Source of the DNA: Streptomyces sp. V3I7
Lineage (GTDB): Bacteria > Actinomycetota > Actinomycetes > Streptomycetales > Streptomycetaceae
Reading direction: 5' to 3'
Assembly (NCBI RefSeq): GCF_030817495.1
Contig: NZ_JAUSZK010000001.1
Span: 2,149,001 to 2,213,000 of the forward strand
Length of the DNA stretch: 64,000 bases
The position numbers and the translations under genes were made by a program. A model generated the notes under the pieces. The model was given only the letters and a program-made list of their open reading frames with translations. It did no database searches and was not told where the DNA came from. The number at the start of each line of letters is the position of its first letter. The stretch's first letter is position 1. This document shows, in pieces, positions 37,639-45,940 of the stretch.

Positions 37639-37761
37639 GACTCCAGGGTGCCGTCCGGTCCAGCCTGTTTCCAGGTGCTCCTGCCACCAGGATGAGCCCG
37701 GCCCGGTACCCCTCTGCGCGCCGACCGCACTCGGGCGGAGGCTGTTGCCGGGTACTTCCTC

Positions 37762-37785
37762 TACCAGGACAAGGACACTCTGGTA
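37762..37785. promoter_or_regulatory. Inverted repeat TACCAG-n12-CTGGTA, candidate XRE operator
   Basis: Perfect 6-bp arms with a 12-bp spacer in the divergent intergenic region, about 32 bp upstream of the MFS start. The symmetry and position suit a dimeric repressor such as the adjacent XRE protein. Confidence 0.5.
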
Positions 37786-37816
37786 CCGGTCTGGGAACGG
37801 GCACATGCTCCGGTAC

Positions 37817-39244
37817 ATGACTGAAACCCTCAGCGCTCCGGCCGTCCGCGCCGCCCCGGCGCCGCGCGCACTCGGCGGGCCGGGCCTGTTCACCGTCCTG
37901 CTGGCCGCGGCGCTGCCGCTGGTCGACTTCTTCATCGTCAACGTCGCCCTGCCGGCCATCGGCACCGGTCTGTCCGCGGGCGAGGCCGTGCTGGAGCTGG
38001 TCGTGGCCGGGTACGGGGTGGCGTACGCCGTGCTGCTGGTGCTCGGCGGGCGGCTCGGCGACCTGTTCGGGCGGCGCCGGATGTTCCTCGGCGGAATGGC
38101 CGCCTTCGGGCTGACGTCGCTGGCGTGCGGGCTGGCACCGGACGCGTGGACCCTGGTGGCCGCCCGCGTCGCGCAGGGCGCCTCGGCCGCCGCGATGCTG
38201 CCGCAGGTCCTCGCCACCATCCAGGCCACCACCAGCGGCGCCCGCCGCGCCCGGGCGATGAGCCTGTACGGCGCCACGGCCGGGCTGTCCATGGTGGCGG
38301 GGCAGATCCTGGGCGGCGTCCTGGTCGCGGCGGACGTCGCCGGGACCGGCTGGCGGTCGGTCTTCCTCGTCAACGTGCCGGTGGTCCTGCTGGGGCTGGT
38401 GCTCGCGGTGCGGTACGTGCCGGAGACGCGCTCGCCGCGTCCCGAGCCGGTCGACGGTCCCGGGACGGTCCTGCTCGCGGCGTCCCTGCTGACGCTGCTC
38501 GCGCCGCTCACCGAGGGCCGCGCGGCGGGCTGGCCGCTGTGGACGTGGCTGTCGCTGGCCGCGTTCCCGGTGGTGGCCGGGGTGTTCTACGCGGTGGAGC
38601 GACGGGCGGACCGCGAGGGCCGTACGCCGTTGGTGCCGCCGAGCCTGCTCGCGCTGCCGTCGCTGCGCAGGGGCCTCATGCTGATCCTGCCGTTCTCCAT
38701 CGGCTTCAGCGGCTTCATGTTCGTGATCGCGGTGGCGTTGCAGCGGGGCGCCGGGCTGGGTCCGGTGCCGGCGGGGCTGGCGCTGGCACCGATGGCGGTC
38801 GCCTTCCTGTGCGCGTCCCTGGCAGGACCGCGCCTGGTGGCCCGGCACGGCAGCCGGGTGGTGACCGCCGGGGCGCTGGTCCAGGGGGTGGGCGTGGCAC
38901 TCATCGCCCTGGTCGCCTGGCGTGACTGGCCGGACCTGGGCATCGCCGCGCTGCTCCCCGGGGTCGCGGTGGCCGGCGCCGGGCAGGGGCTCCAACTTCC
39001 CGTCCTCATGCGGCTCGTGCTGTCCGACGTACCGGCCGCGCGAGCCGGGGTGGGAAGCGGCGTGATGGTCACCACACAGCAGTCGGCGATGGCACTGGGC
39101 GTGGCGACGCTCGGCACCCTGTTCCTCGCTCTGGCCCCGCGCCTGGGCATGCGGGACGCGCTGGTCACCACGTTGCTGGTGCAGCTGGCCGGGATCGTCC
39201 TCACCGGCCTGCTCGGTCTCCGGCTGCCGCGCGCGGTCCGCTGA
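37817..39244 (+). CDS. MFS transporter (DHA2-type efflux pump)
   Basis: A 475-residue pump with 13-14 predicted helices. It shows 'LVDFFIVNVALPAIGTGLSA' (helix 1), motif A 'GGRLGDLFGRRRMFLGGMAA' and 'GQILGGVLVAADVAGTGWRS'. The ATG at 37817 (MTETLSAP) is taken; an in-frame ATG four codons earlier (37805) is possible. It is controlled most likely by the divergent XRE regulator. The substrate is unknown. Confidence 0.9.
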   Translation: MTETLSAPAVRAAPAPRALGGPGLFTVLLAAALPLVDFFIVNVALPAIGTGLSAGEAVLELVVAGYGVAYAVLLVLGGRLGDLFGRRRMFLGGMAAFGLTSLACGLAPDAWTLVAARVAQGASAAAMLPQVLATIQATTSGARRARAMSLYGATAGLSMVAGQILGGVLVAADVAGTGWRSVFLVNVPVVLLGLVLAVRYVPETRSPRPEPVDGPGTVLLAASLLTLLAPLTEGRAAGWPLWTWLSLAAFPVVAGVFYAVERRADREGRTPLVPPSLLALPSLRRGLMLILPFSIGFSGFMFVIAVALQRGAGLGPVPAGLALAPMAVAFLCASLAGPRLVARHGSRVVTAGALVQGVGVALIALVAWRDWPDLGIAALLPGVAVAGAGQGLQLPVLMRLVLSDVPAARAGVGSGVMVTTQQSAMALGVATLGTLFLALAPRLGMRDALVTTLLVQLAGIVLTGLLGLRLPRAVR

Positions 39245-39345
39245 GACCCGCCCGGATCCGGCGAACCCTCCCGCTCCGCACGCCAGTTGCTGCACACTCC
39301 TTGCGGTCGGAGTACGGAAAGCAACGGACGGACGTGGGAGGCGCC

Positions 39346-39552
39346 ATGCCGCAGAGCATCACGACGAGCAAGGTCAGCCGCTGGGACCAGCACGGCCGGG
39401 AGCACGTGGTCCGGGTGCGGCGCACCGGCATCCAGCGCACGATCAGCTGCGACACCTGCGGCTGGCAGCTGACGACCCAGTTCCTGCCCTGGCTGAAGGC
39501 GCAGGAGCATCTGGCCGAGGCCCACCAGGCGACGGTGGACCCGTCGCAGTGA
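39346..39552 (+). CDS. Small protein with C2H2-like Cys/His set
   Basis: A 68-residue soluble protein. C35, C38, H55 and H60 ('ISCDTCGWQLTTQF' ... 'AQEHLAEAHQ') form a C-x2-C-x16-H-x4-H pattern able to bind one zinc ion; the flanking 'EHVVRVRRTGIQRT' is basic. Its function is unknown; nucleic-acid binding is conceivable. The ATG at 39346 has GGGAGG 5 nt upstream. It is convergent with glyS; the shared terminator lies 9 bp after the stop. Confidence 0.75.
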   Translation: MPQSITTSKVSRWDQHGREHVVRVRRTGIQRTISCDTCGWQLTTQFLPWLKAQEHLAEAHQATVDPSQ

Positions 39553-39560
39553 CACAAGAA

Positions 39561-39602
39561 CGCCCACCCACCGGCCGACGGCGTCGGACAGGTGGGTGGG
39601 CG
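39561..39602. terminator. Bidirectional hairpin between the small zinc protein gene and glyS
   Basis: CGCCCACCCACC (39561-39572) pairs with GGTGGGTGGGCG (39591-39602), enclosing an inner CCGACGGCGTCGG hairpin. It sits 9 bp after one stop and 14 bp from the other, so it can end both transcripts. Confidence 0.88.
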
Positions 39603-39615
39603 AAGGAAGCGGAGG

Positions 39616-40998
39616 TCAGGCGCCGATCAGACGCGAGGCCAGGTAGCCCTCGATCTGGTCCAGGGAGACGCGCTCCTGCTTCATCGTGTCGCGCTCGCGG
39701 ACGGTCACGGCGTTGTCCTCGAGGGTGTCGAAGTCGACCGTGACACAGAACGGCGTACCGATCTCGTCCTGGCGGCGGTAGCGGCGGCCGATGGCGCCGG
39801 CGTCGTCGAACTCGATGTTCCAGTTCTGCCGCAGCGCCTGGGCGAGGCCCTTGGCCTTCGGCGACAGCTCCGGGTTACGGGACAGCGGGAGCACCGCGAC
39901 CTTCACCGGGGCCAGACGGTGGTCGAGGCGCAGCACCGTGCGCTTCTCCATCTTGCCCTTGGCGTTCGGGGCCTCGTCCTCGACGTAGGCGTCGAGCAGG
40001 AACGCCAGCATCGTGCGGCCGACACCGGCGGCCGGCTCGATGACGTACGGCGTCCAGCGCTCGCCGGCCTCCTGGTCGAAGTAGGAGAGGTCCTGGCCGG
40101 AGGCCTTGGAGTGCGCGCCGAGGTCGTAGTCGGTGCGGTTGGCGACACCCTCCAACTCGCCCCACTCCGAGCCGCCGAACCGGAAGCGGTACTCGATGTC
40201 GGCGGTGCGCTTGGAGTAGTGGCTGAGCTTCTCCTTCGGGTGCTCGTACCAGCGCATGTTCTCCTCGCGCATGCCGAGGCCGGTGTACCAGTTCCAGCGC
40301 TGCTGCATCCAGTACTCCTGCCACTGCTCGTCCTCGCCCGGCTTGACGAAGAACTCCATCTCCATCTGCTCGAACTCGCGGGTCCGGAAGATGAAGTTGC
40401 CGGGCGTGATCTCGTTGCGGAAGGACTTGCCCATCTGGGCGATGCCGAACGGCGGCTTGCGGCGCGAAGTGGTCTGCACCTGGGCGAAGTTGGTGAAGAT
40501 GCCCTGGGCGGTCTCGGGGCGCAGGTAGGCGACGGAGCCGGAGTCCTGCGTCGGGCCGAGGTGGGTGGAGAGCAGACCCGAGAACTGCTTGGGCTCGGTG
40601 AACGTGCCCTTGTTACCGCAGTTCGGGCAGTTGAGGTCGGCCAGGCCGTTCGCCGGGGCGTGGCCCTTCTTCTCCTCGTACGCCTCTTCCAGGTGGTCGG
40701 CACGGAACCGCTTGTGGCACGAGGTGCACTCGGTCAGCGGGTCCGTGAAGGTGGCGACGTGACCGGAGGCGACCCAGACCTCGGGGGCCAGGATGACGGA
40801 CGAGTCGATACCGACGACGTCCTCGCGCGACGTCACCATGTAGCGCCACCACTGGCGCTTGATGTTCTCCTTGAGCTCGACACCCAGCGGTCCGTAGTCC
40901 CAGGCGGCACGCTGGCCGCCGTAGATCTCACTGCAGGGGAATACGAAGCCACGGCGCTTGCTCAGGCTGACGATGGTGTCGATCTTGTCGGCGGCCAC
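39616..40998 (-). CDS. glyS: Glycyl-tRNA synthetase (alpha2, class II)
   Basis: A 460-residue class II synthetase charging tRNA-Gly, the single-chain actinobacterial type. It has the N-terminal '[20 protein letters not shown]', a zinc-type insertion with 'CTSCHKRF' and '[10 protein letters not shown]', motif 2 '[20 protein letters not shown]', motif 3 '[20 protein letters not shown]' and the C-terminal anticodon-binding domain. The GTG at 40998 ([10 protein letters not shown]) is the start. It is divergent from the zinc-uptake operon. Confidence 0.96.
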   Translation of the reverse strand: MAADKIDTIVSLSKRRGFVFPCSEIYGGQRAAWDYGPLGVELKENIKRQWWRYMVTSREDVVGIDSSVILAPEVWVASGHVATFTDPLTECTSCHKRFRADHLEEAYEEKKGHAPANGLADLNCPNCGNKGTFTEPKQFSGLLSTHLGPTQDSGSVAYLRPETAQGIFTNFAQVQTTSRRKPPFGIAQMGKSFRNEITPGNFIFRTREFEQMEMEFFVKPGEDEQWQEYWMQQRWNWYTGLGMREENMRWYEHPKEKLSHYSKRTADIEYRFRFGGSEWGELEGVANRTDYDLGAHSKASGQDLSYFDQEAGERWTPYVIEPAAGVGRTMLAFLLDAYVEDEAPNAKGKMEKRTVLRLDHRLAPVKVAVLPLSRNPELSPKAKGLAQALRQNWNIEFDDAGAIGRRYRRQDEIGTPFCVTVDFDTLEDNAVTVRERDTMKQERVSLDQIEGYLASRLIGA

Positions 40999-41142
40999 GG
41001 TGCTCTCTTCATTACGACGACGGCGACGAAGCGAGATGCTTCCAGCGAATGCTTCAGGTTACCGGCGCAGCCTCCCCCACCTCCAAATCGGTGTCCGTTA
41101 CCGGACTCTCCTCACCTTTGTAAGGGCGATCGAGAGGGCTTG

Positions 41143-41172
41143 TTGACAACGGTTTCCATCTTTGTTGAAAAT
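41143..41172 (+). promoter_or_regulatory. znuA promoter (TTGACA ... GAAAAT), apparently leaderless
   Basis: The -35 TTGACA (41143-41148) and -10 GAAAAT (41167-41172) are separated by 18 bp. Transcription would start around 41179-41180, at the ATG itself, and no Shine-Dalgarno precedes the ATG. This suggests a leaderless mRNA. Confidence 0.55.
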
Positions 41173-41180
41173 GACTCTCA
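41166..41180 (+). promoter_or_regulatory. Zur box (TGAAAATGACTCTCA)
   Basis: A 15-bp 7-1-7 site close to the Streptomyces Zur consensus (TGAAAATGATTTTCA), with the left arm identical. It overlaps the -10 box and reaches the first base of the znuA start codon, so zinc-loaded Zur would block initiation. zur itself is encoded at the end of this gene run. Confidence 0.75.
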
Positions 41181-42127
41181 TGAACGTACGACGACGCCTC
41201 ATACCCGCCCTCGCCGCGGCCGCCGCCCTCACCGGCCTCTCCGCCTGCTCGGGCACCGGCGCGGCATCGGGCGACACGGGCAGGTTCGACGTCGTCGCGT
41301 CCTTCTACCCGATGGCCTTCCTCGCCGAGCGGATCGGCGGTGACCACGTCCACGTCACCAGTCTCACGCAGCCCGGTCAGGAGCCGCACGACCTGGAGAT
41401 CAGCGCACGGCAGACCGCGCAGCTCCAGGAGGCCGACGCGGTGCTCTACCTGAAGAACCTCCAGCCCTCGATCGACGACGCGGTGGCCCAGGCGCCGGTG
41501 AAGACGAAGATCGACGCGGCCTCCCTGACCACGCTGGAGACGCACGGCACCGAGGTCGGCGGCCACACGGCCGGCCACGACCACGCGCACGACGAGGAGC
41601 AGGGCGCCAAGGACCCCCACATCTGGCTCGACCCGGTGCGCTACGCCCAGGTCGCCGAGGGCGTCGGCAAGGCCTTCGAGAAGGCGGACCCGAAGCACGC
41701 GGCCGACTACCGGAAGAACACCGCCGCCCTGGTCGGGAAGCTCCACGGCCTCGATGCCGACTTCAAGGACGGCCTCGCCCACACGCGGAGCAAGGTCTTC
41801 GTCACCACGCACGCCGCCTTCGGCTACCTCGCCGAGCGCTACGGCCTCACCGAGGAGGCGATCAGCGGCCTCGACCCCGAGTCGGAGCCCAGCGCCGCCC
41901 GGGTCAGGGCCCTGCAGAGCATGGCGAAGGCCGACGGCGTCACCACCGTCTTCTACGAGACGCTCGTCAGCGGCAAGACCGCGGCGACCATCGCCCGCGA
42001 CGCACGTCTGCGGACCGACGTCCTCGACCCCATCGAGGGCATCACGGACAAGTCCCGGGGCACCGACTACTTCTCGGTGCAGGAGGCCAACCTCAAGGCC
42101 CTGCGGTCCGCCCTGGGCGCCAAGTGA
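41180..42127 (+). CDS. znuA: Zinc-binding lipoprotein of an ABC transporter
   Basis: A 315-residue substrate-binding lipoprotein: signal peptide 1-22 with the lipobox 'LTGLSAC' (lipidated C23) and cluster A-1 fold ('DVVASFYPMAFLAERIGG'). The histidine-rich zinc-handling loop 'HTAGHDHAHDEEQGAKDPH' is followed by the ligand region 'VTTHAAFGYLAERYGL'. The ATG at 41180 gives the best signal peptide; an in-frame ATG at 41171 would add 'MTL'. It is first gene of znuA-znuC-znuB-zur and is probably Zur-repressed. Confidence 0.93.
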   Translation: MNVRRRLIPALAAAAALTGLSACSGTGAASGDTGRFDVVASFYPMAFLAERIGGDHVHVTSLTQPGQEPHDLEISARQTAQLQEADAVLYLKNLQPSIDDAVAQAPVKTKIDAASLTTLETHGTEVGGHTAGHDHAHDEEQGAKDPHIWLDPVRYAQVAEGVGKAFEKADPKHAADYRKNTAALVGKLHGLDADFKDGLAHTRSKVFVTTHAAFGYLAERYGLTEEAISGLDPESEPSAARVRALQSMAKADGVTTVFYETLVSGKTAATIARDARLRTDVLDPIEGITDKSRGTDYFSVQEANLKALRSALGAK

Positions 42128-42144
42128 CCATCACGGAGGGCGAC

Positions 42145-42954
42145 ATGAGTGACATGGACGAGTCCGTCATCGCGATGCGGGGCGTACGGGCCGAGCTGGG
42201 CTCGCGTCCCGTCCTGCGCGGCATCGACCTCACCGTGCGCCGCGGCGAGGTCGTCGCCCTGCTCGGTGCGAACGGCTCCGGCAAGTCGACGGCCGTACGC
42301 AGCGTCATCGGCCAGGTGCCGGTGAGCGCCGGTGAGATCGAGCTGTTCGGCACCCCGCGCCGGACCTTTGGCGACTGGGCGCGCGTGGGGTACGTACCGC
42401 AGCGCACCACTGCCGCGGGCGGGGTCCCGGCGACGGTCACCGAGATCGTCTCCTCGGGCCGCCTCTCGCGCTCGCGCTTCGGCCTGTTCCGCAAGGCCGA
42501 CCAGGAGGCCGTACGGCGGGCCCTGGACCTGGTCGGCATGGCTGACCGGGCGAAGGACTCCGTGAACGCCCTCTCCGGCGGCCAGCACCAGCGCGTACTC
42601 ATCGCCCGCGCCCTGGCCGCCGAACCCGAGCTGCTGATCATGGACGAGCCGATGGCCGGCGTCGACCTGGCCAGCCAGGAGGTGCTCGCCGAGACGCTGC
42701 GGGTCCAGGTGTCCCAGGGCGCCACGGTGCTGCTCGTGCTGCACGAGCTGGGCCCGCTGGAGCCGCTGATCGACCGGGCGGTCGTCCTGCGCGACGGCTG
42801 CGTCGTGCACGACGGGCCGCCGCCACGGGCCGCGGCCAGCACTCCCCCACTCTCGGCTTCGCTCGAGCGGGGGGACCCCCAGCCCGTCCACGACCACGTA
42901 CACCCGCACGCCCCCGCGGGCCCCGATCCGATCTGCACGGGACTGCTGAGCTGA
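42145..42954 (+). CDS. znuC: Zinc ABC transporter ATP-binding protein
   Basis: A 269-residue ATPase with Walker A 'GANGSGKST' at residues 41-49, the signature 'LSGGQHQR', Walker B 'LLIMDEP', the D-loop and the H-loop histidine in 'VLLVLHELG'. I prefer the ATG at 42145, which has GGAGGG at optimal spacing; the GTG at 42124 overlaps the znuA stop. After the ATPase fold the protein carries an unusual ~40-residue tail containing 'PPLSASLERGDPQP', encoded by an intergenic repeat, then a His-rich 'VHDHVHPHAP'. It overlaps znuB by one base. Confidence 0.93.
   Translation: MSDMDESVIAMRGVRAELGSRPVLRGIDLTVRRGEVVALLGANGSGKSTAVRSVIGQVPVSAGEIELFGTPRRTFGDWARVGYVPQRTTAAGGVPATVTEIVSSGRLSRSRFGLFRKADQEAVRRALDLVGMADRAKDSVNALSGGQHQRVLIARALAAEPELLIMDEPMAGVDLASQEVLAETLRVQVSQGATVLLVLHELGPLEPLIDRAVVLRDGCVVHDGPPPRAAASTPPLSASLERGDPQPVHDHVHPHAPAGPDPICTGLLS
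42840..42882 (+). repeat. Dispersed Streptomyces repeat embedded in frame in znuC
   Basis: CACTCCCCCACTCTCGGCTT then CGCTCGAGCGGGGGGACCCC: this ~42-bp palindromic unit is a familiar intergenic repeat in Streptomyces genomes (recognised from memory). Here it lies inside the 3' end of znuC and is translated as 'STPPLSASLERGDPQ' without breaking the frame. Confidence 0.75.
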
Positions 42955-43856
42955 TGGACCTCCTGAACTACGCCTTCATGCAGCGGGCGCTGCTCGCCGC
43001 CGTGCTGGTCGGCATCACCGCGCCCGCCGTCGGCATCTACCTCGTCCAGCGCCGCCAGGCCCTGATGGGCGACGGCATCGGCCATGTGGCGATGACCGGC
43101 GTCGGCCTCGGCTTCCTGCTGTCCACGTCCCCGGTGTGGATGGCGACCGCTGTCTCCGTGCTCGGCTCGGTCCTGATGGAACTGATCCGCTGGTACGGCC
43201 GCACTCGCGGCGACATCGCCCTCGCGATGCTCTTCTACGGCGGCATGGCCGGCGGCGTGATGTTCATCAACCTCGCGCCGACGGGCTCCAACGCCAACCT
43301 GACGTCGTACCTGTTCGGCTCGCTGTCGACGGTGTCGGAGTCGGACGTACTGGCGATCTGCCTGCTCGCGGCGTTCGTCGTCCTGGTCACCCTCGGCCTG
43401 CGCCGCCAGCTGTTCGCGGTCAGCCAGGACGAGGAGTTCGCCCGCGTCACCGGCCTGCCCGTGCGCGCCCTGAACCTGCTGACGGCCGTCACGGCGGCGG
43501 TGACGGTGACGGTCGCCATGCGCGTGGTCGGCCTGCTGCTGGTGAGCGCGCTGATGGTGGTGCCGGTGGCGGCCGCGCAGCAGCTCACCCGGAGCTTCGC
43601 CGCGACGTTCGCGATCGCCGTGGCGCTCGGCGTGACCGTGACGATCAGCGGCACCGTGACGTCGTACTACCAGGACGTGCCGCCCGGCGCGACGATCGTG
43701 CTGCTGACCATCGCCGCGTTCCTGGTGCTGACCGCGCTGGCCGCGCCGCTGGCCCGCCGCCGGGCCCGGGCCGCCGCCGCTGCGCGGCCGGCCGGGGACC
43801 CCGCGGAGTGCTCGATTCCCGGCGCGCGGGGGTCCGCCGACGAGGTCGGTGTCTGA
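42954..43856 (+). CDS. znuB: Zinc ABC transporter permease
   Basis: A 300-residue integral membrane protein with about eight helices and the ABC-3 family motifs 'FMQRALLAAVLVGITAPAVG' and 'RRQALMGDGIGHVAMTGVGL' (the conserved D-G-I-x-H loop), 'TGSNANLTSYLFGSLSTVSE' and 'MRVVGLLLVSALMVVPVAAA'. Its ATG overlaps the znuC stop (TGATG). It forms the translocation pore of the ZnuABC importer. Confidence 0.94.
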   Translation: MDLLNYAFMQRALLAAVLVGITAPAVGIYLVQRRQALMGDGIGHVAMTGVGLGFLLSTSPVWMATAVSVLGSVLMELIRWYGRTRGDIALAMLFYGGMAGGVMFINLAPTGSNANLTSYLFGSLSTVSESDVLAICLLAAFVVLVTLGLRRQLFAVSQDEEFARVTGLPVRALNLLTAVTAAVTVTVAMRVVGLLLVSALMVVPVAAAQQLTRSFAATFAIAVALGVTVTISGTVTSYYQDVPPGATIVLLTIAAFLVLTALAAPLARRRARAAAAARPAGDPAECSIPGARGSADEVGV

Positions 43857-43915
43857 CCGCGCCTGCTCCGGCCTGGCAGAATGGCCCGGCAGACGCGGAG
43901 TTTAGGAGGCAACCG

Positions 43916-44326
43916 GTGACCACCGCTGGACCGCCCGTGAAGGGCCGCGCGACCCGCCAGCGTGCGGCCGTGGCGGCCGCTCTTGACGAGGTCGACGAGT
44001 TCCGCAGCGCGCAGGAACTCCACGACATGCTCAAGCACAAGGGCGACTCGGTCGGCCTCACCACGGTCTACCGCACCCTCCAGTCCCTCGCCGACGCGGG
44101 CGAGGTCGACGTCCTGCGCACGTCCGAAGGCGAATCGGTCTATCGCCGCTGCTCCAGCGGCGAACACCACCACCACCTCGTCTGCCGCACCTGCGGCAAG
44201 GCCGTCGAGGTCGAGGGCCCGGCGGTGGAGACATGGGCGGAGGCCGTCGCCGCGGAACACGGATATGTCAACGTGGCCCACACGGTGGAGATCTTCGGTA
44301 CGTGCGCGGAGTGCTCCGCGGGCTAG
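43916..44326 (+). CDS. zur: Zinc uptake regulator (Fur family)
   Basis: A 136-residue Fur-family repressor. The winged helix is residues ~8-75 ('GLTTVYRTLQSLADAGEVDV'), the His-rich hinge 'SGEHHHHLVCRTCG', and the structural zinc site C90, C93, C130, C133. The GTG at 43916 follows a strong AGGAGG. It is 59 bp after znuB and probably cotranscribed, giving autoregulation through the Zur box ahead of znuA. Confidence 0.94.
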   Translation: MTTAGPPVKGRATRQRAAVAAALDEVDEFRSAQELHDMLKHKGDSVGLTTVYRTLQSLADAGEVDVLRTSEGESVYRRCSSGEHHHHLVCRTCGKAVEVEGPAVETWAEAVAAEHGYVNVAHTVEIFGTCAECSAG

Positions 44327-44474
44327 GGGTGCCTCGTGAGCGCCGCGGGGTGCTCCGCAGGCCGACTCGTGAGCGCCGCGGGGGTTCCTGGCCGTTTCGG
44401 ACCGCGGGTCGTCGTGGGCTGGTCGCGCAGTTCCCCGCGCCCCTTTTGGGGCGGGGATTCAGGCCGGCAGGGTT
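44327..44474. repeat. Intergenic repeats downstream of zur
   Basis: CTCGTGAGCGCCGCGGGG is directly repeated (44334-44350 and 44367-44383). It is followed by CGCAGTTCCCCGCGCCCCTT-TTGGGGCGGGG, a hairpin-forming dispersed element also seen near dgt/the chelatase (1725-1862). It lies between convergent genes, so it may act as a terminator. No coding sequence is seen. Confidence 0.6.
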
Positions 44475-45008
44475 TCAGGCCCGCGTCAGGTGTCGGTCCA
44501 AGATTGCCCGCAGCCGGTCGGCGTCCGCCGGGTCGGCCAGCCCGCGCTTGGGCAGCGGGGTCAGGCAGCGCGCGTTGCGGTCGCCGCTGAAGAGGACGAA
44601 CACCTCGGGGGTCTCCCGGTACACCGGCCGGGCGCCCCAGCCCTGGAACAGCGTGGTGTGCTCCGCGCGGATCGTGACCCCCTCGTCCGTCACCGTCGTG
44701 CGGCACGGCCCGATCAGGTCGGCCACCCGGGCCAGACCGCGTGCCTGAAGCAGGGGCACCACGGGGAGCCCGACGCCGAAGTAGCACATGAGGAGCAACG
44801 AGAACGGGTCCACCCGCCCGGCGGCCAGCTGGGCCGCGGCGATCAGCGCGAAAGCGACGAAGCCCAGGCCTATCGACCACATCATCACCCTGCCCGACCT
44901 GCTGACCTTCCGGCGCGCCCGCAGCGCCGCCGCGAAGTCCCGCACCTCGTGCCGGTACGTCAGCTCGACGGCTTCCTGAACGGTCTCCCGCCCCATGTCC
45001 ATGACCAT
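44475..45008 (-). CDS. YcxB-like family membrane protein
   Basis: A 177-residue protein with two transmembrane helices (residues ~42-62 and ~66-85, 'IGLGFVAFALIAAAQLAAGR', 'FSLLLMCYFGVGLPVVPLLQ') and a C-terminal YcxB-like beta domain ('TVTDEGVTIRAEHTTLFQGW', 'PEVFVLFSGDRNARCLTPLP'). Its function is unknown. Three in-frame ATGs (45008, 45002, 44996) lie within 12 bp and none has a good ribosome site. Confidence 0.72.
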   Translation of the reverse strand: MVMDMGRETVQEAVELTYRHEVRDFAAALRARRKVSRSGRVMMWSIGLGFVAFALIAAAQLAAGRVDPFSLLLMCYFGVGLPVVPLLQARGLARVADLIGPCRTTVTDEGVTIRAEHTTLFQGWGARPVYRETPEVFVLFSGDRNARCLTPLPKRGLADPADADRLRAILDRHLTRA

Positions 45009-45043
45009 GAGGCGGGATCGTAGCGCCCAGGCGGAACCCCCGG

Positions 45044-45895
45044 TCAGCCGCCCTGGGGCCGGCCCTTCATCGCCGCCTCCATGGCCAGCAGTTGCTCGTT
45101 CGGAACGGCTCCGCCGAAGCGGCGGTCGCGGGAGGCGAACTCGATGCAGGCGCGCCACAGGTCGCGGCGGTCGAAGTCCGGCCACAGCACGTCCTGGAAG
45201 ACCAGCTCGGCGTACGCGCTCTGCCAGAGCAGGTAGTTGGAGGTGCGCTGCTCGCCACTGGGGCGCAGGAACATGTCGACGTCCGGCATGTCCGGGTAGT
45301 ACAGGTACTTCTGGATGGTCTTCTCGTTGACCTTGGACGGGTCGAGGCGGCCCGCCTTCACGTCCTCGGCCAGGGCCTGCGCGGCGTCGGCGAGCTCGGC
45401 GCGGCCGCCGTAGTTCATGCAGAAGTACAGGGTGAGCCTGTCGTTGTCCTTGGTCTGCTCCTGGGCGATCTGGAGCTCCTTGGCGACCGACTTCCACAGC
45501 TTGGGCATCCGGCCCACCCAGCGCACCCGGATGCCGAGCGCGTCGAGCTGGTCGCGGGTCTTGCGGATGAAGTCCCGGTTGAAGTTCATCAGGAAGCGGA
45601 CCTCGTCGGGCGAGCGCTTCCAGTTCTCGGTGGAGAAGGCGTACAGGGAGATGGCGCCGACGCCCATCTCGATGGCGCCCTGGAGCACGTCCAGGACCTG
45701 CTCGGCGCCGACCTTGTGCCCCTCCGTGCGCGGCAGGCCGCGCTCCTTGGCCCAGCGTCCGTTGCCGTCCATGACGATCGCGACGTGGTTCGGCACGAGC
45801 TCACCGGGGAGCTTCGGCGCGACGGCGCCGGACGGGTGCGGCTCCGGCGTCTTGTACTCGCGGCGCTGGCGGCCCAGGATCCCGCGTACGACCAT
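45044..45895 (-). CDS. uppS: Isoprenyl transferase (cis-prenyltransferase, undecaprenyl-PP synthase type)
   Basis: A 283-residue cis-prenyltransferase making the C50/C55 lipid carrier for cell-wall synthesis. It has the catalytic D43 in 'VAIVMDGNGRWAKERGLPR', 'AFSTENWKRSPDEV', 'YGGRAELADAAQAL' and the C-terminal IPP-binding 'DMFLRPSGEQRTSNYLLWQS' plus 'WPDFDRRDL'. It is downstream of recO on the same strand with a 45-bp gap, a conserved actinobacterial pair. Confidence 0.95.
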   Translation of the reverse strand: MVVRGILGRQRREYKTPEPHPSGAVAPKLPGELVPNHVAIVMDGNGRWAKERGLPRTEGHKVGAEQVLDVLQGAIEMGVGAISLYAFSTENWKRSPDEVRFLMNFNRDFIRKTRDQLDALGIRVRWVGRMPKLWKSVAKELQIAQEQTKDNDRLTLYFCMNYGGRAELADAAQALAEDVKAGRLDPSKVNEKTIQKYLYYPDMPDVDMFLRPSGEQRTSNYLLWQSAYAELVFQDVLWPDFDRRDLWRACIEFASRDRRFGGAVPNEQLLAMEAAMKGRPQGG

Positions 45896-45940
45896 GTGCT
45901 TCTCGTCTCCTCTGTGGTGCTCGCGCCGTGTGCGGCGCGC

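Noticed and set aside
41000..41142. T-box or other riboswitch upstream of glyS
   Set aside because: No T-box core sequence or specifier-loop architecture was seen in the ~140 bp; only ordinary promoter-length sequence.
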